NCBI RefSeq assembly: GCF_014764405.1
Contig: NZ_CP061725.1
Coordinates: 2,666,001-2,730,000, forward strand
Direction: 5' to 3'
DNA length: 64,000 nt
DNA from: Micromonospora craniellae
Lineage (GTDB): Bacteria; Actinomycetota; Actinomycetes; Mycobacteriales; Micromonosporaceae
Position numbers and translations under genes: made by a program. The notes under the pieces are model-generated. The model was not told where the DNA came from, searched no databases, and saw nothing but the letters and a program-made list of their open reading frames with translations. This document shows, in pieces, positions 18,648 to 27,481 of the stretch; position 1 is the first letter of the stretch, and the number at the start of each line of letters is the position of its first letter.

Positions 18648-19190
18648 ATGACCACCGAACTGCAACGCCGCAAGCTGGAGAAGGTCTTCGCCTCGTATGA
18701 CGCCGACGGGGACGGCGTCATCGACGGGCTGGACATCACCGCGATGGCCCAGATGTGGTGCGACACGTACGGCGTCGCGCCGTACTCGCCGGGCTGGCGG
18801 CGGATCCACGGCGCGGCGGCCCGGATGTGGCGCGGGATGCGCGGCAGCGACGGGCCCGACGGCGAGAAGCGGGTGACGGTCGCCGAGTGGGTGGCGTGGG
18901 CCGACAAGCCGGAGTTCCCGGAGTTCGTGACGAGCGCGGCGGTGCCGTTCAGCCTGGCCGTGTTCGACGTGGCCGACGCCGACCGGGACGGGCGCATCAA
19001 CCACGCGGAGATGTTCGCGGCACAGAGCAAGAGCGGCATGCGGTCGGAGGACACCCAGCGGATCTTCGACCGGCTCGACACCGACCGGGACGGCTACCTC
19101 ACCAGCGAGGAGTACGGCCGGGCGGCGCACGAGTTCTACCTCAGCGCCGACCCGGACGCGCCGGGCAACGTGATCGCCGGGGAACTCTGA
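18648..19190 (+). CDS. EF-hand calcium-binding protein (calerythrin-like)
   Basis: A 180-residue soluble protein with three canonical EF-hand loops (DADGDGVIDGLD, DADRDGRINHAE, DTDRDGYLTSEE) and one degenerate loop (GPDGEKRVTVAE), the four-EF-hand layout of actinobacterial calerythrin/SCP-like calcium sensors or buffers. There is no signal peptide, so it is cytoplasmic. The start ATG follows AAGAAAGGGACCGAG. It ends the plus-strand operon just before a bidirectional terminator. Calcium binding is well supported; its job in the cluster is unknown, though UnbV also carries many calcium-type loops. Confidence 0.88.
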   Translation: MTTELQRRKLEKVFASYDADGDGVIDGLDITAMAQMWCDTYGVAPYSPGWRRIHGAAARMWRGMRGSDGPDGEKRVTVAEWVAWADKPEFPEFVTSAAVPFSLAVFDVADADRDGRINHAEMFAAQSKSGMRSEDTQRIFDRLDTDRDGYLTSEEYGRAAHEFYLSADPDAPGNVIAGEL

Positions 19191-19197
19191 GCCGCCG

Positions 19198-19239
19198 GAC
19201 GCCCGGCCGCCGGTCCCGGTGGGCCGGTGGCCGGGCGTC
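19198..19239. terminator. Bidirectional hairpin terminator between EF-hand and P450 genes
   Basis: An 18-bp GC-rich stem with one mismatch (GACGCCCGGCCGCCGG pairing with CCGGTGGCCGGGCGTC) and a short loop lies exactly between two convergent genes. There is no long U-run, as is common in actinomycetes. Confidence 0.75.
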
Positions 19240-19245
19240 GTCCGG

Positions 19246-20589
19246 TCAGCGGGTACGGCGGCGTGCGGTCATCGGCAGCGCGTCGACCGGCATGGTCATG
19301 GCCGGCACGGGCTTCGGCTCGTGGCCGGGCACCGGCTCCAGCCGCCAGCGGGCGGCGATGCTGGCCAGCGAGACGATCATCTCGGTCCAGGCGAACTGGT
19401 CGCCGATGCAGCCGTGCACGCCGGTGGCGAACGGCATGAACGCGCCGCGTGGCAGCCCCCGGGCCCGCTCCGGCAGCCACCGGTCCGGGTCGAAGCGCTC
19501 GGGCTCGGGGTAGATGCGCGGGTTGTGGTGCACGGCGTGGAAGCTGTAGAGCACGTCCGAGCCGGCCGGGATGAGGTAGCCGCCCAGTTCGGCGTCGCGG
19601 GCGGTGACCCGGTTGTTGAACAGGCCCTGGGTGCGCAGCCGCAGCGTCTCGGAGAGCACCTGGCGGGTGTACTCCAGCGACGCCACGTCGGCGTAGCCGG
19701 CGGCCCGTCCGTCGAGCACCCGGTCGACCTCGGCGTGCAGGCGTCGCTGCACCTCGGGGTCGGCGCCGACGTGGTGCAGCGCCCAGCAGAGCGTGTTGGC
19801 GATGGTGTTGCTGCCGGCGATGAAGAACGTCATCACCTCGTCGTGGACCTGCTCGTCGCTCATCGCGGGCCGGCCCTCCTCGTCGCGGGCGAAGAGCATC
19901 ATCGACAGCAGGTCGCCGTGGTCGGTGCCGGCCGCGCGGTACTCGGTGATGACCCGCCGGATGGTGGCCCGCAGGTACTCGGCGGCGGCGTCGTAGTCGC
20001 GGTTGGCCTGGGTGGGCAGGCGGGTCAGCACGCCGGTCACGTCGGTGATTCGGCGGAACAGTCCGCCCAGGACGGTGGTGGTCGCAGCCATGAACCGGGC
20101 GCGGTCGAGACGCGGGTCACCGGCGAAGACGACCTCGACGACGTTGCTGAGGGCCAGCTCGTCCATCTCCGTCTCGACCGCGAGGCGCTGGCCGTCGCGC
20201 CAGGAGTCGAGCTTGCCGGCGACCGTCCGGCTCATCAGCTTGGTGTAGTGGATGACCTTGTTGCGGTGGAAGGCGGGCTGGATCAGCGCCCGCTGCCGGC
20301 GGTGGAACTCGCCCTCGGAGATGCCCAGGCCGTTGCCGAACATGGACCGGAAGCGGTCGGTCATCGGCCCGCCCCGGACGAAGGTGTCGCCGTCGCGGAG
20401 CAGCTCGCGCATCAGGGTCGGGTCGTTCACCACGTACGCCGGGCGCTTGCCGAGCGCGATGGTGACGACCGGCTCGCCGGACTGGAGTTCGAGCAGGAAC
20501 TCGGCGGGTCGTCGTTTCATCTGCAGGCCGTGCCCGAGCACGGGCAGGCGGCCGGGCGCCGACGCGGGTGTGCGCAGGGTGCTGGTCAT
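19246..20589 (-). CDS. Cytochrome P450 monooxygenase
   Basis: A 447-residue soluble bacterial P450. The heme-binding loop PFATGVHGCIGD places the thiolate Cys at about residue 394. The I-helix reads FFIAGSNTIANTL (AGxxT with Asn before Thr instead of the usual acid/Thr pair) and the K-helix ExxR is SETLRLR. The PERFDPDRWLPERA block is typical. The start ATG at 20589 has GAGGGAACGC upstream. It needs ferredoxin partners encoded elsewhere. It lies in a minus-strand group with a PNPOx-like gene and the sugar aminotransferase. A hydroxylation or oxidation step on the enediyne core or an acyl unit is likely; the exact substrate is unknown. Confidence 0.95.
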   Translation of the reverse strand: MTSTLRTPASAPGRLPVLGHGLQMKRRPAEFLLELQSGEPVVTIALGKRPAYVVNDPTLMRELLRDGDTFVRGGPMTDRFRSMFGNGLGISEGEFHRRQRALIQPAFHRNKVIHYTKLMSRTVAGKLDSWRDGQRLAVETEMDELALSNVVEVVFAGDPRLDRARFMAATTTVLGGLFRRITDVTGVLTRLPTQANRDYDAAAEYLRATIRRVITEYRAAGTDHGDLLSMMLFARDEEGRPAMSDEQVHDEVMTFFIAGSNTIANTLCWALHHVGADPEVQRRLHAEVDRVLDGRAAGYADVASLEYTRQVLSETLRLRTQGLFNNRVTARDAELGGYLIPAGSDVLYSFHAVHHNPRIYPEPERFDPDRWLPERARGLPRGAFMPFATGVHGCIGDQFAWTEMIVSLASIAARWRLEPVPGHEPKPVPAMTMPVDALPMTARRRTR

Positions 20590-20674
20590 GGTGCGTTCCC
20601 TCGGTGTCGGGCCGCGCGGTTCGCCGCGTCGGCGGTGACGGGCCGGCCCGGGTGCTACGGCGGCCCGGTCGGGA

Positions 20675-21220
20675 TCAGCGGGAGAGCAGCGCGCCGGTGG
20701 ACGCGGGCCGTCCGGCGGTGTGCCAGACCCGCGACGAACTGATGGTCTGGCCGTTGGCCAGGTCCTGAAGGGTGATCTGGACCCGCCAGGGGTCGAACTG
20801 GAGCACCTCGAAGCCGGCGTCGGTGGGGCCGTCGGGCCAGACCGCGTACGGGTCGAAGCCGCGCTGGGTCGCCTCGGCGGCGACCAGGTCCCAGACGTGG
20901 CGTTTGGTGTCGCCCGGCTCCAGCCAGGTGGCGCGGCAGTCGACGAAGACGGCGTCGTGCGCGGGCGTCCAGTAGCTGCACGAGACGTACGGGTTGCGGG
21001 CCAGGTGGGCGGTCTTGACCGGGGTGCGGGAGGTGCTGACCCAGCCGGTCGGGCCGGCGTCGCCGACCTCCCAGGAGACGTGCATGATCCGGCTGCGCGG
21101 CCGGTCACGTCCGTCCACAGTGGTGACGGTGCACCAGCCGATCTCGGTGGTGAGCCGCAGGAAGTCGTCACGGAGGTCGGCGAAGTCGCCGACCGGGGTG
21201 CTGAACGTGGAAGGCTCCAT
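20675..21220 (-). CDS. Pyridoxamine 5'-phosphate oxidase-like flavin/F420-binding protein
   Basis: A 181-residue split-barrel protein of the PNPOx-like superfamily (IGWCTVTTVDGRDRPRSRIM, GPTGWVSTSRTPVKTAHLARNPYVSCSYW, VFVDCRATWLEP). Members bind FMN or F420, or in some cases heme. It lacks the C-terminal PdxH dimerisation region, so it is not an obvious vitamin B6 enzyme. It is upstream of the P450 with an 85-base gap, same strand. An AT-rich stretch just upstream (around 21245-21275) could be its promoter. Function in the pathway is unknown; a redox or stress role is possible. Confidence 0.75.
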   Translation of the reverse strand: MEPSTFSTPVGDFADLRDDFLRLTTEIGWCTVTTVDGRDRPRSRIMHVSWEVGDAGPTGWVSTSRTPVKTAHLARNPYVSCSYWTPAHDAVFVDCRATWLEPGDTKRHVWDLVAAEATQRGFDPYAVWPDGPTDAGFEVLQFDPWRVQITLQDLANGQTISSSRVWHTAGRPASTGALLSR

Positions 21221-21293
21221 GTCGAGATGGTAGATCCGCAGGAGCGCGGTTTGCTAAATGATTCTCAATTCTTGCGGTGCCCGGCGTGGGACT

Positions 21294-22403
21294 TCAGCCG
21301 GCCCGCAGGACCTTGCGCAGCGCGTCGATCACCCGGTCCTGGGTGTCCGCGTCCAGCGACGGGTACATCGGCAGCGAGAAGATCTCCCCGGCCAGCCGCT
21401 CGGTGACCGGCAGTGACCCGTCGGAGTAGCCGAGGTGGGCGAAGCCGCGCATGGTGTGCACCGGCCAGCGGTAGCTGACGTTCAGCTCGATGCCGTGCGG
21501 GCGCAACTCCTCCAGGATCTCGTCGCGCCGCGGGTGCCGCGCGACGTAGAGGTAGTGGACGTGCTCGTTGCCGGGCGCGGTGACCGGGAGGGTCAGTCTG
21601 GTGCTGGCGAGCCCGTCGTCGTAGCAGCGGGCGATCGCGCGGCGGGCGGCGATGTAGCGGTCCAGCCGCCGCAGCTTGCGGCGCAGGATCTCCGCCTGCA
21701 CCTCGTCCAGGCGGCTGTTGCGGCCGGGTGTCTCCTCGACGTAGTAACGGTCCTCCATCCCGTAGTACCGCAGCCGGCGCAGGCGCCGCTCCACGTCCGG
21801 GCCGGCGGTGATCGTCGCGCCGCCGTCGCCGTACGCGCCGAGCACCTTGGTCGGGTAGAAGGAGAAGGCGGCGGCGTCACCGAGCGACCCGACCACGCGG
21901 CCGTGGTGGCGCGCGCCGTGTGCCTGCGCGCAGTCCTCCAGCACCGCGAGGCCGTGCGCGGCGGCGAGCGCCCGCAGCGGCACCATCTCGACGCACTGCC
22001 CGTAGAGGTGCACCGGGAGCAGCACCCGGGTCCGTGCCGTGATCGCGTCGGCGACCTGGTCGACGTTCATCAGGCAGGTCGCCTCGTCCACGTCGACGAA
22101 GACCGGCACCGCGCCCACCGCGTCGATGGCGAGCACCGTCGGCGCGGCCGTGTTGGCGCCGGTGACCACCTCGTCGCCGGGGCGTACGCCTAGCGCCCAG
22201 AGGGCCAGCGAGATGGCGTCGGTGCCGTTGGCCACCCCGACGCAGTGCGGTACGCCGTGGTAGGCGGCGAACTCCCGCTCGAAGCCGCGCACGCTGTCGC
22301 CGAGCACCAGCCGGCCGGAGGAGAAGACCTGTTCCACGGTGCCGAGGACGTCCTCGCGCTCACTCTCGTACTCGGCCAGGTAGTTCCAGACTCCGACGGT
22401 CAT
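21294..22403 (-). CDS. DegT/DnrJ/EryC1-family PLP-dependent sugar aminotransferase
   Basis: A 369-residue NDP-ketosugar aminotransferase (fold type I). The Schiff-base lysine is Lys186 in SFYPTKVLGAYGDGG; other family blocks are VANGTDAISLAL, VDVDEATCLMN, LPVHLYGQ, LEDCAQAHGA and the substrate loop NVSYRWPVHTM. It resembles sugar C-3 aminotransferases (DesV/TylB/EvaB type), the enzymes that install the amine of desosamine, mycaminose and vancosamine. The start ATG at 22403 follows GGGGAGGT. Together with the nearby 2,3-dehydratase and C-methyltransferase, a 3-amino-2,3,6-trideoxy-3-C-methylhexose is the likely product; a C-4 regiochemistry cannot be excluded. Confidence 0.9.
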   Translation of the reverse strand: MTVGVWNYLAEYESEREDVLGTVEQVFSSGRLVLGDSVRGFEREFAAYHGVPHCVGVANGTDAISLALWALGVRPGDEVVTGANTAAPTVLAIDAVGAVPVFVDVDEATCLMNVDQVADAITARTRVLLPVHLYGQCVEMVPLRALAAAHGLAVLEDCAQAHGARHHGRVVGSLGDAAAFSFYPTKVLGAYGDGGATITAGPDVERRLRRLRYYGMEDRYYVEETPGRNSRLDEVQAEILRRKLRRLDRYIAARRAIARCYDDGLASTRLTLPVTAPGNEHVHYLYVARHPRRDEILEELRPHGIELNVSYRWPVHTMRGFAHLGYSDGSLPVTERLAGEIFSLPMYPSLDADTQDRVIDALRKVLRAG

Positions 22404-22728
22404 GGCGGCGGACCTCCCCGGGGGCGTCGTCGCCGCGGTGCCTCGCCCCGGCAGTGGCGCCACCCCGGCGGGGTGCGCGAACACCCTTGCCCGGAAAGCC
22501 TTCGGAGCCTGCCTGACCTGCCAGGACATCGGCAGTTGTCGACCATCCCGGCGCCTTCCGCCATCGATGGAAATTGCACGGAGTGGATCTCCCCACAGTC
22601 GATTCCTTGTCAATTGACAATTGCAATTCGCATAGTAGGCCCGCTGCCGCAGGCCCCGCTCCCCGGCACTCGCCGTCCCCCTGGACCGCGACGCCTGACG
22701 TGTTCCGGCCTCAATCCCGCACGTGACC
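22404..22728. promoter_or_regulatory. Divergent promoter region, aminotransferase / beta-propeller gene
   Basis: A 325-base divergent gap with no supported gene. Base composition falls sharply at 22560-22640. This stretch contains a perfect palindrome (annotated separately) and TTGACA-like hexamers on both strands. Confidence 0.5.
22607..22620. promoter_or_regulatory. 14-bp perfect palindrome, candidate operator
   Basis: TTGTCAATTGACAA is a perfect inverted repeat in an AT-rich island of a very GC-rich genome, placed between two divergent genes. It contains TTGACA in both directions, so bound protein would cover possible -35 elements. MarR- or TetR-type regulators bind such sites; no cognate regulator is encoded next to it. 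Confidence 0.5.
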
Positions 22729-24489
22729 ATGAGGACGTCCATGCCCCGTCGACAACTGCGTGGCCCGCTCCGGCGGGCCGCCCACATCGGAGTGGTCGCG
22801 CTCGGCGCCGTCAGTAGCGGCCTGGTGCCGCCCCCGGCCGCGGCCGGGGCGTCCGTGCGACAGGTCACCTCCACCGTGACCGGCAGCGACGGCCGGCCGT
22901 ACCGGATCACCAATCACCTCACCCACACGGCCCAGGCCGCCGAGCGGGCGGGCGCGCCCGCCCGCCAGTGGCTGCTGGTCTGGACCGGCGACGCCGCGCC
23001 CGGCTCCGACGGCAAGCCCGACCCGGACTCCCTCGCCGTCGTGGACGCCACTCCCGGCGCCCCCGACTACGGCCGGGTGGCGAACACCGTCACCGTCGAC
23101 TCGGTCTTCGGCAACGAGCCGCACCACATGCAGTACACCTGGCGCAAGGGCGACAAGGTGTACGCGGGCGGCCTGCTCAGCGACACCGTCTTCGACGTCA
23201 GCCGGCTACCCCGGGGTCTCGCTCAGCGGCGTGACGCTGCCGCAGGACACCCCGTGCGGCTCGGTTCCCGACACGTTCACCGTCCTGCGCGACGGCACCG
23301 CGTACGGGTCGTACATGGGCGGGCCCGACGTCAGCGGCCCCTGCACCTACTCCGACGGTCAGACCCGCGTCGGCAACGGGTTCGCCGGCTCCCCCGGCGA
23401 GGTGGTCCGGCTCGGCCCCGACGGCCGGGTGCTGGCCGAGATGCCGGCGGCGAAGAAGGGGGCCGAGGACCCGGAATCCTGCCCCAACCAGCCGGCGCTG
23501 CCGGTGCCGACCTGCGCCAACCCGCACGGCATCGCGCTGCGCGAGGACCTGAACCGGCTGGTCACCAGCGACTTTGTGGAGGTGCGGCACGTCGTCGCCG
23601 GCCTGGTGACCGACCCCAACCTGCAGCGCCGCACGGTCCGCACGTACGACATCAGCGACCGCAACCGGCCCCGCCTGCTCTCCCTGTCGTACCTGCCCGA
23701 CGGGCACCGGGTCGACGACGAGTTCAGCCGGGAGGGCCTGCTGGCCATGGAGCCCGCGGTGACGAACAAGCCTCGCAACCGCGGCGCGTTCGTGGCCACC
23801 GGCATGGGCGCGGTCTACTACACGCCGGACATCACCAAGCGGGAGCTGACCTGGCGGCAGGTGTTCGACGACGCGACCGCCTTCCGCCGGATCTACCCGC
23901 GCGACACCCCGACCAGCGCGGCCGACGGCGGGAGCTGGCTCATGGTGAGCCCGGACGACCGCTTCCTGTTCCACACGGTGATGTTCGGCGGCAACAACTC
24001 ACCGGCCGTCAACGCCGAGTCCGGCATGGTGTACGTGCTGGACATCCGCCGGCTCCTGGCCGCCGGGAGCCGGACCTCGTGCCAGATCGACACGATCGCC
24101 GAGACCGTACGCGGCGGCGCCGAGCCGGACTGTCCCGCGCTGGTCAGCGCGCTGCCGATCGTGGACACCACGCTCGGCGGCCCGCACTGGGGGCGATGGA
24201 CACGTTCCGGCCGGTGGCGGGCGGGAAGCACTTCCGCCAGACCGACCAGGTCTCCCGGGTGGTCACCTCGAACTACTTCGTGGCGCCCACCGGCCTCGAC
24301 GGTGACGCCCGGATCTGCGAGGCGCTGGTCGACCCGGCGGGCCGGCTCACCGAGGACCGCGCGTTCCGCGACGAGCACACCGGCCGGCGCTGCGTGGGCT
24401 TCTACCGAACGAGCTGGCCGCACGGCGACACCGGCAAGGCGAACCCGCACGGGCTGCTCTTCGCGGTGGCCGACGCGCACCTGCGCTGA
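22729..24489 (+). pseudogene. Exported SBP56-like beta-propeller protein, reading frame broken by two single-base indels
   Basis: Three consecutive open segments in alternating frames spell one protein of about 585 residues. The N-terminus is a signal peptide (GVVALGAVSSGLVPPPAAAGA). The body is propeller-like (NEPHHMQYTWRKGDKVYAGG, DTFTVLRDGTAYGSYMGG, LFHTVMFGGNN), weakly reminiscent of selenium-binding/methanethiol-oxidase proteins. Coding moves from frame 1 to frame 2 at the C4G4 run 23209-23216 (one extra base) and back at the G5 run 24189-24193 (one base missing). Restoring these gives RLPGVSLSG and PHWGAMDTF. Both lie in homopolymers, so sequencing error is a real alternative to true inactivation. 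Start could be ATG 22729 or 22741. Function is unknown. Confidence 0.75.
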
Positions 24490-24499
24490 GCGGGAGCGA

Positions 24500-24526
24500 C
24501 GGCGGGCGACGACGAGCCGCCCGCCG
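24500..24526. terminator. Hairpin terminator between convergent genes
   Basis: A 9-bp perfect stem (CGGCGGGCG / CGCCCGCCG) with a 9-base loop lies in the 54-base gap between the convergent propeller and glycosyltransferase genes. Confidence 0.6.
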
Positions 24527-24543
24527 CCGCGGGGCGTCCAGGC

Positions 24544-25659
24544 TCACGCCGCCGCCGCCAGCCGGGGCACCACCTCGGCCGGGGACGGCAGCGCCGCGAT
24601 CTCGGCCCGCACCTCCCCGGTCACCCGGCCCAGCTCCGCGTCGGTGAGCAGACGGCCGATCGCGGCGGCGTCCAGCTCGTCCACCGAGCCCAGCACGTGC
24701 GCCAGCCCTCGGGCGCGCAGCAGCTCGCCGGTGACCAGCTCGTCCGGTGAGCCGGGCAGCACCAGCTGGCGGACGCCGAGCGCGGCGCAGGTCAGCGTCG
24801 TGCCGTCCCCGCCGTGGTGAATCGCGGCGGCGCAGCCGCGCAGCAGCTGGTTCAGTGGCACCCAGCCGGTGGTACGCACGTTCGGCGGCAGGACGGCCGG
24901 GACGGCCGACTCCCCGATCGCCAGCACGAACTCGGCGTCCAGCCCAGACGCGGCGGCGAGCACCCGCTCGATGCCGGCGGCGAACCGGTCCGGCCCGCCG
25001 AGCGTGCCGAAGGTGACGGCGATCCGGGGCCGGTCGACCGGCGACCGGAGCCAGTCGGGCAGCACCCCGCCACCGTTGTACGGCACGTAGCGCATGGAGG
25101 TCTCGGCCGGCCCGCCCTCGACCAGGCTGGGCGGCGCGATGTCGACGGTCGGGATGCCCTCGGGCAGCGTCACGCCGTGCCGGCGCATCGCCACCGCGCC
25201 GGGCAGCTCGCGCAGCAGGTCGGGGGTGAACCGGGCCAGCCCGAGGCTGTGCGCCACCGCCGGCACCTTCAGCCGGGCGGCGACGACCGGGCCGACCGCG
25301 AAGATCGGGTCGTACACCACCAGGTCCGGCTGCACCCACTCGCCGAGCGCGACGTGGGCGTCCACGAACGGGTCCCAGGCCGAGACGATGTACGGCTTGC
25401 GCTCCTCCATCTCTCCGATCGGGTCGGCGCCGATCGGCTCGAAGAGGCGCGGCACGTCGCGGATGAACTGCGCCTGCATGTCCGAGGTGGTGCGTCCGGG
25501 CACGGCGTCCAGGACCGGCAGCCCGGCCCGAGCCACCGCCAGCGCGTCACCGGCGGTGACGAAGACGACCTCGTGCCCGGCGGCGCGGAACGCCCACCCG
25601 AGCGGTACCAGCGGGAACGCGTGGCCGATGGCCGGACCCGGCATGAACAGTACGCGCAT
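24544..25659 (-). CDS. GT1-family glycosyltransferase (antibiotic type)
   Basis: A 371-residue GT-B glycosyltransferase of the natural-product type (CalG/EryC-like). The N-terminal block RVLFMPGPAIGHAFPLVPLG and the C-terminal donor-binding block TGWVPLNQLLRGCAAAIHHGGDGTTLTCAALGV (HHGG plus G-TT) are classical. The start ATG at 25659 follows GGAGGGCAGGAG. It heads the downstream half of a sugar operon with the ketoreductase and two methyltransferases. It most likely transfers the aminosugar made by these genes to the enediyne or another aglycone. Only one glycosyltransferase is visible in the window. Confidence 0.93.
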   Translation of the reverse strand: MRVLFMPGPAIGHAFPLVPLGWAFRAAGHEVVFVTAGDALAVARAGLPVLDAVPGRTTSDMQAQFIRDVPRLFEPIGADPIGEMEERKPYIVSAWDPFVDAHVALGEWVQPDLVVYDPIFAVGPVVAARLKVPAVAHSLGLARFTPDLLRELPGAVAMRRHGVTLPEGIPTVDIAPPSLVEGGPAETSMRYVPYNGGGVLPDWLRSPVDRPRIAVTFGTLGGPDRFAAGIERVLAAASGLDAEFVLAIGESAVPAVLPPNVRTTGWVPLNQLLRGCAAAIHHGGDGTTLTCAALGVRQLVLPGSPDELVTGELLRARGLAHVLGSVDELDAAAIGRLLTDAELGRVTGEVRAEIAALPSPAEVVPRLAAAA

Positions 25660-25760
25660 GACTCCTGCCCTCCCTGTCGCCGAGGCGGCACGGCCGACGC
25701 CGTACCGCCGAGCGGTGACGCCGGTCGCGCCACCTGCCGATTCGCCGCCCCGCACCGGCG

Positions 25761-26732
25761 TCACCGCGCCCGCTGTCGCGGCGTCCCCGCCGCCGCCGGC
25801 TCCCCGGGTTGCCGGCGCAGCTCGTCGTGCCAGAAGTCGGTGACCGCCCGGCGCAGGTCGCGGCGGGGCCGCCAGCCGAGCGCGGCGGCGGCGGGCGCCG
25901 GGTCGACGTACGACCACCGGGTGGCGGCCCGCCAGCCGGCCGGGCCGGCGTGTTCCACCACCGTCGTGGGCACGCCGCTGACCTCCACCAGGAGCCGGAC
26001 CAGTGTCCGCACCGGCACCGCCTCGCCGCGGCCGATGTCGAGGACGCGGCCGGTCACCGGGCGCCCGGCGGCGGCCAGCACGGCCTCGGCGGCGTCCCGG
26101 ACGTCGACCACGTCGCGGCGGGCCTCCAGCGGGGCCAGCGTCACCCGCGCGGGAACGCCGGACCGCGCGGCCGGCGCCAGCGCGGCGGCGACCCGGCCCA
26201 GCAGGCTGGTCGCGGGCAGGCCCGGGCCGAGCGCGTTGACCACGCGCAGCACCACCGCGTCGACGTCACCGGCGTCGGCGGCCGCGAGCACCGCGCGGGT
26301 CGCGACGAGCTTCGCCCGGCCGTACTCGGTGTCCGGCGCCTGCGTACGGCGCGGATCGGCCAGCTGCGGGCCGTACTCCAGCACCGAGCCGAGGTGCACC
26401 AGCCGGGGGCGGCAGGCGGCGTGGCGCAGCGCGTCGAGCAGCAGCGCGCTGAGCCGGGTGCAGCGCTCCGCCATCCGCCCGGGCTCCAGTCCCCAGCTGC
26501 TGCCGGTGGCGTCGACCACGGCGGCCGGTTCCTCGGCGTCCAGGAGCCGCGCCAGCGTCTCCGGATCGGTGCCGCCGAGGTCCAGCGCGGTGAACCGGTG
26601 TCGGCGGCCGGCCGGGGCACGGCGGGCCACCGTGAGCACGTCGTGACCCGCGTCGGCGAAGGCGTCCGCGACGTGTGCGTCGACGAACCCGGTGCCGCCG
26701 AGCACGACCGCCCGGGGCCGGTGCCTGGTCAT
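25761..26732 (-). CDS. NAD(P)-dependent NDP-sugar epimerase/4-ketoreductase (extended SDR)
   Basis: A 323-residue extended SDR protein. The nucleotide motif is VVLGGTGFVDAHVADAF at the N-terminus, the active-site YGRAK holds Tyr and Lys, and VDVRDAAEAVL is the typical NAD-epimerase block. In an aminodeoxysugar operon this is most likely the NDP-4-ketohexose reductase (EvaE-like) that completes the sugar, but an epimerase cannot be excluded. Its start overlaps the upstream N-methyltransferase stop as ATGA. Confidence 0.85.
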   Translation of the reverse strand: MTRHRPRAVVLGGTGFVDAHVADAFADAGHDVLTVARRAPAGRRHRFTALDLGGTDPETLARLLDAEEPAAVVDATGSSWGLEPGRMAERCTRLSALLLDALRHAACRPRLVHLGSVLEYGPQLADPRRTQAPDTEYGRAKLVATRAVLAAADAGDVDAVVLRVVNALGPGLPATSLLGRVAAALAPAARSGVPARVTLAPLEARRDVVDVRDAAEAVLAAAGRPVTGRVLDIGRGEAVPVRTLVRLLVEVSGVPTTVVEHAGPAGWRAATRWSYVDPAPAAAALGWRPRRDLRRAVTDFWHDELRRQPGEPAAAGTPRQRAR

Positions 26733-27481
26733 CGGGCGTCCGCCGGCCGGGCGATCCACAGGCCCCAGCGGAACGGCGGCGCCGTGACGTGCGAGGCGGC
26801 GAGCCCGGCGCGGGCGAACGCGGCGGCGAAGTGCTCCGGCCGGAACAGCGTCAGCTCGGTCGTCGCGGTGTCGTGCCGGATGCCCGCCTCCGGGTCGGCG
26901 TACGCCTGGTGCACGGTCATCCGGATGCGGTCGCGCGCGTCGTCGAGCCACGTCGAGTGGGACAGCCGGACCACCACCCGGTCCTGCTCCTGCACCATGT
27001 CACGGGCCACGTAGCCGGGGACGAGCGCCTCGGGCGTGTACCAGGGCTCGACCACCAGCACGCCGCCCGGCGTCAGGTGGGCGCGCAGCCGCGCGACGGT
27101 CCGGTCCAGTTCGGCGGCGCCGCGCAGGTGCGGCACCGCGAAGAGGCAGACCACGACGTCGAAGGCCGCATCCAGGTTCAGCTCGCGCATGTCGCCCTCG
27201 TGCAGGGCCACGTCGGGCACCCGGGCGCCGGCGCGGGCGAGCATCTCCGCGGACAGGTCCACCCCGGTCACCGGCGCGAAGTGGGTCCGCAGGTGCTCCA
27301 GGTGCAGCCCGGTGCCGCAGGCCACGTCGAGCAGCGAGGCGGCGGCAGGGTTCCGCCGCCGGACCGTCCGGGCGAGCGTGGCGGCCTCGGCCGTGTGGTC
27401 GCGGCCCCGGTGCCGCATCACCAGGTCGTAGATCTCCGGGTATCCGGCGCGGTAGAAGCCGCGCGCCACCGATGCCGTCAC
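26729..27481 (-). CDS. DesVI-like NDP-aminosugar N-methyltransferase
   Basis: A 250-residue SAM methyltransferase closely resembling DesVI/TylM1, which N,N-dimethylate 3-amino sugars. Shared features are YPEIYDLVMRHRGRDHTAEA at the N-terminus, motif I LLDVACGTGLHLEHL (about 50-64), HEGDMRELNL, GGVLVVEPWYTPEAL and the late TTELTLFRPEHFAAAF. I chose GTG 27481 because it overlaps the stop of the C-methyltransferase gene (GTGA) and because DesVI starts at the equivalent position; ATG 27514 would add 11 unrelated residues. It implies a mono- or di-methylated amino group on the sugar. Confidence 0.9.
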   Translation of the reverse strand: MTASVARGFYRAGYPEIYDLVMRHRGRDHTAEAATLARTVRRRNPAAASLLDVACGTGLHLEHLRTHFAPVTGVDLSAEMLARAGARVPDVALHEGDMRELNLDAAFDVVVCLFAVPHLRGAAELDRTVARLRAHLTPGGVLVVEPWYTPEALVPGYVARDMVQEQDRVVVRLSHSTWLDDARDRIRMTVHQAYADPEAGIRHDTATTELTLFRPEHFAAAFARAGLAASHVTAPPFRWGLWIARPADAR

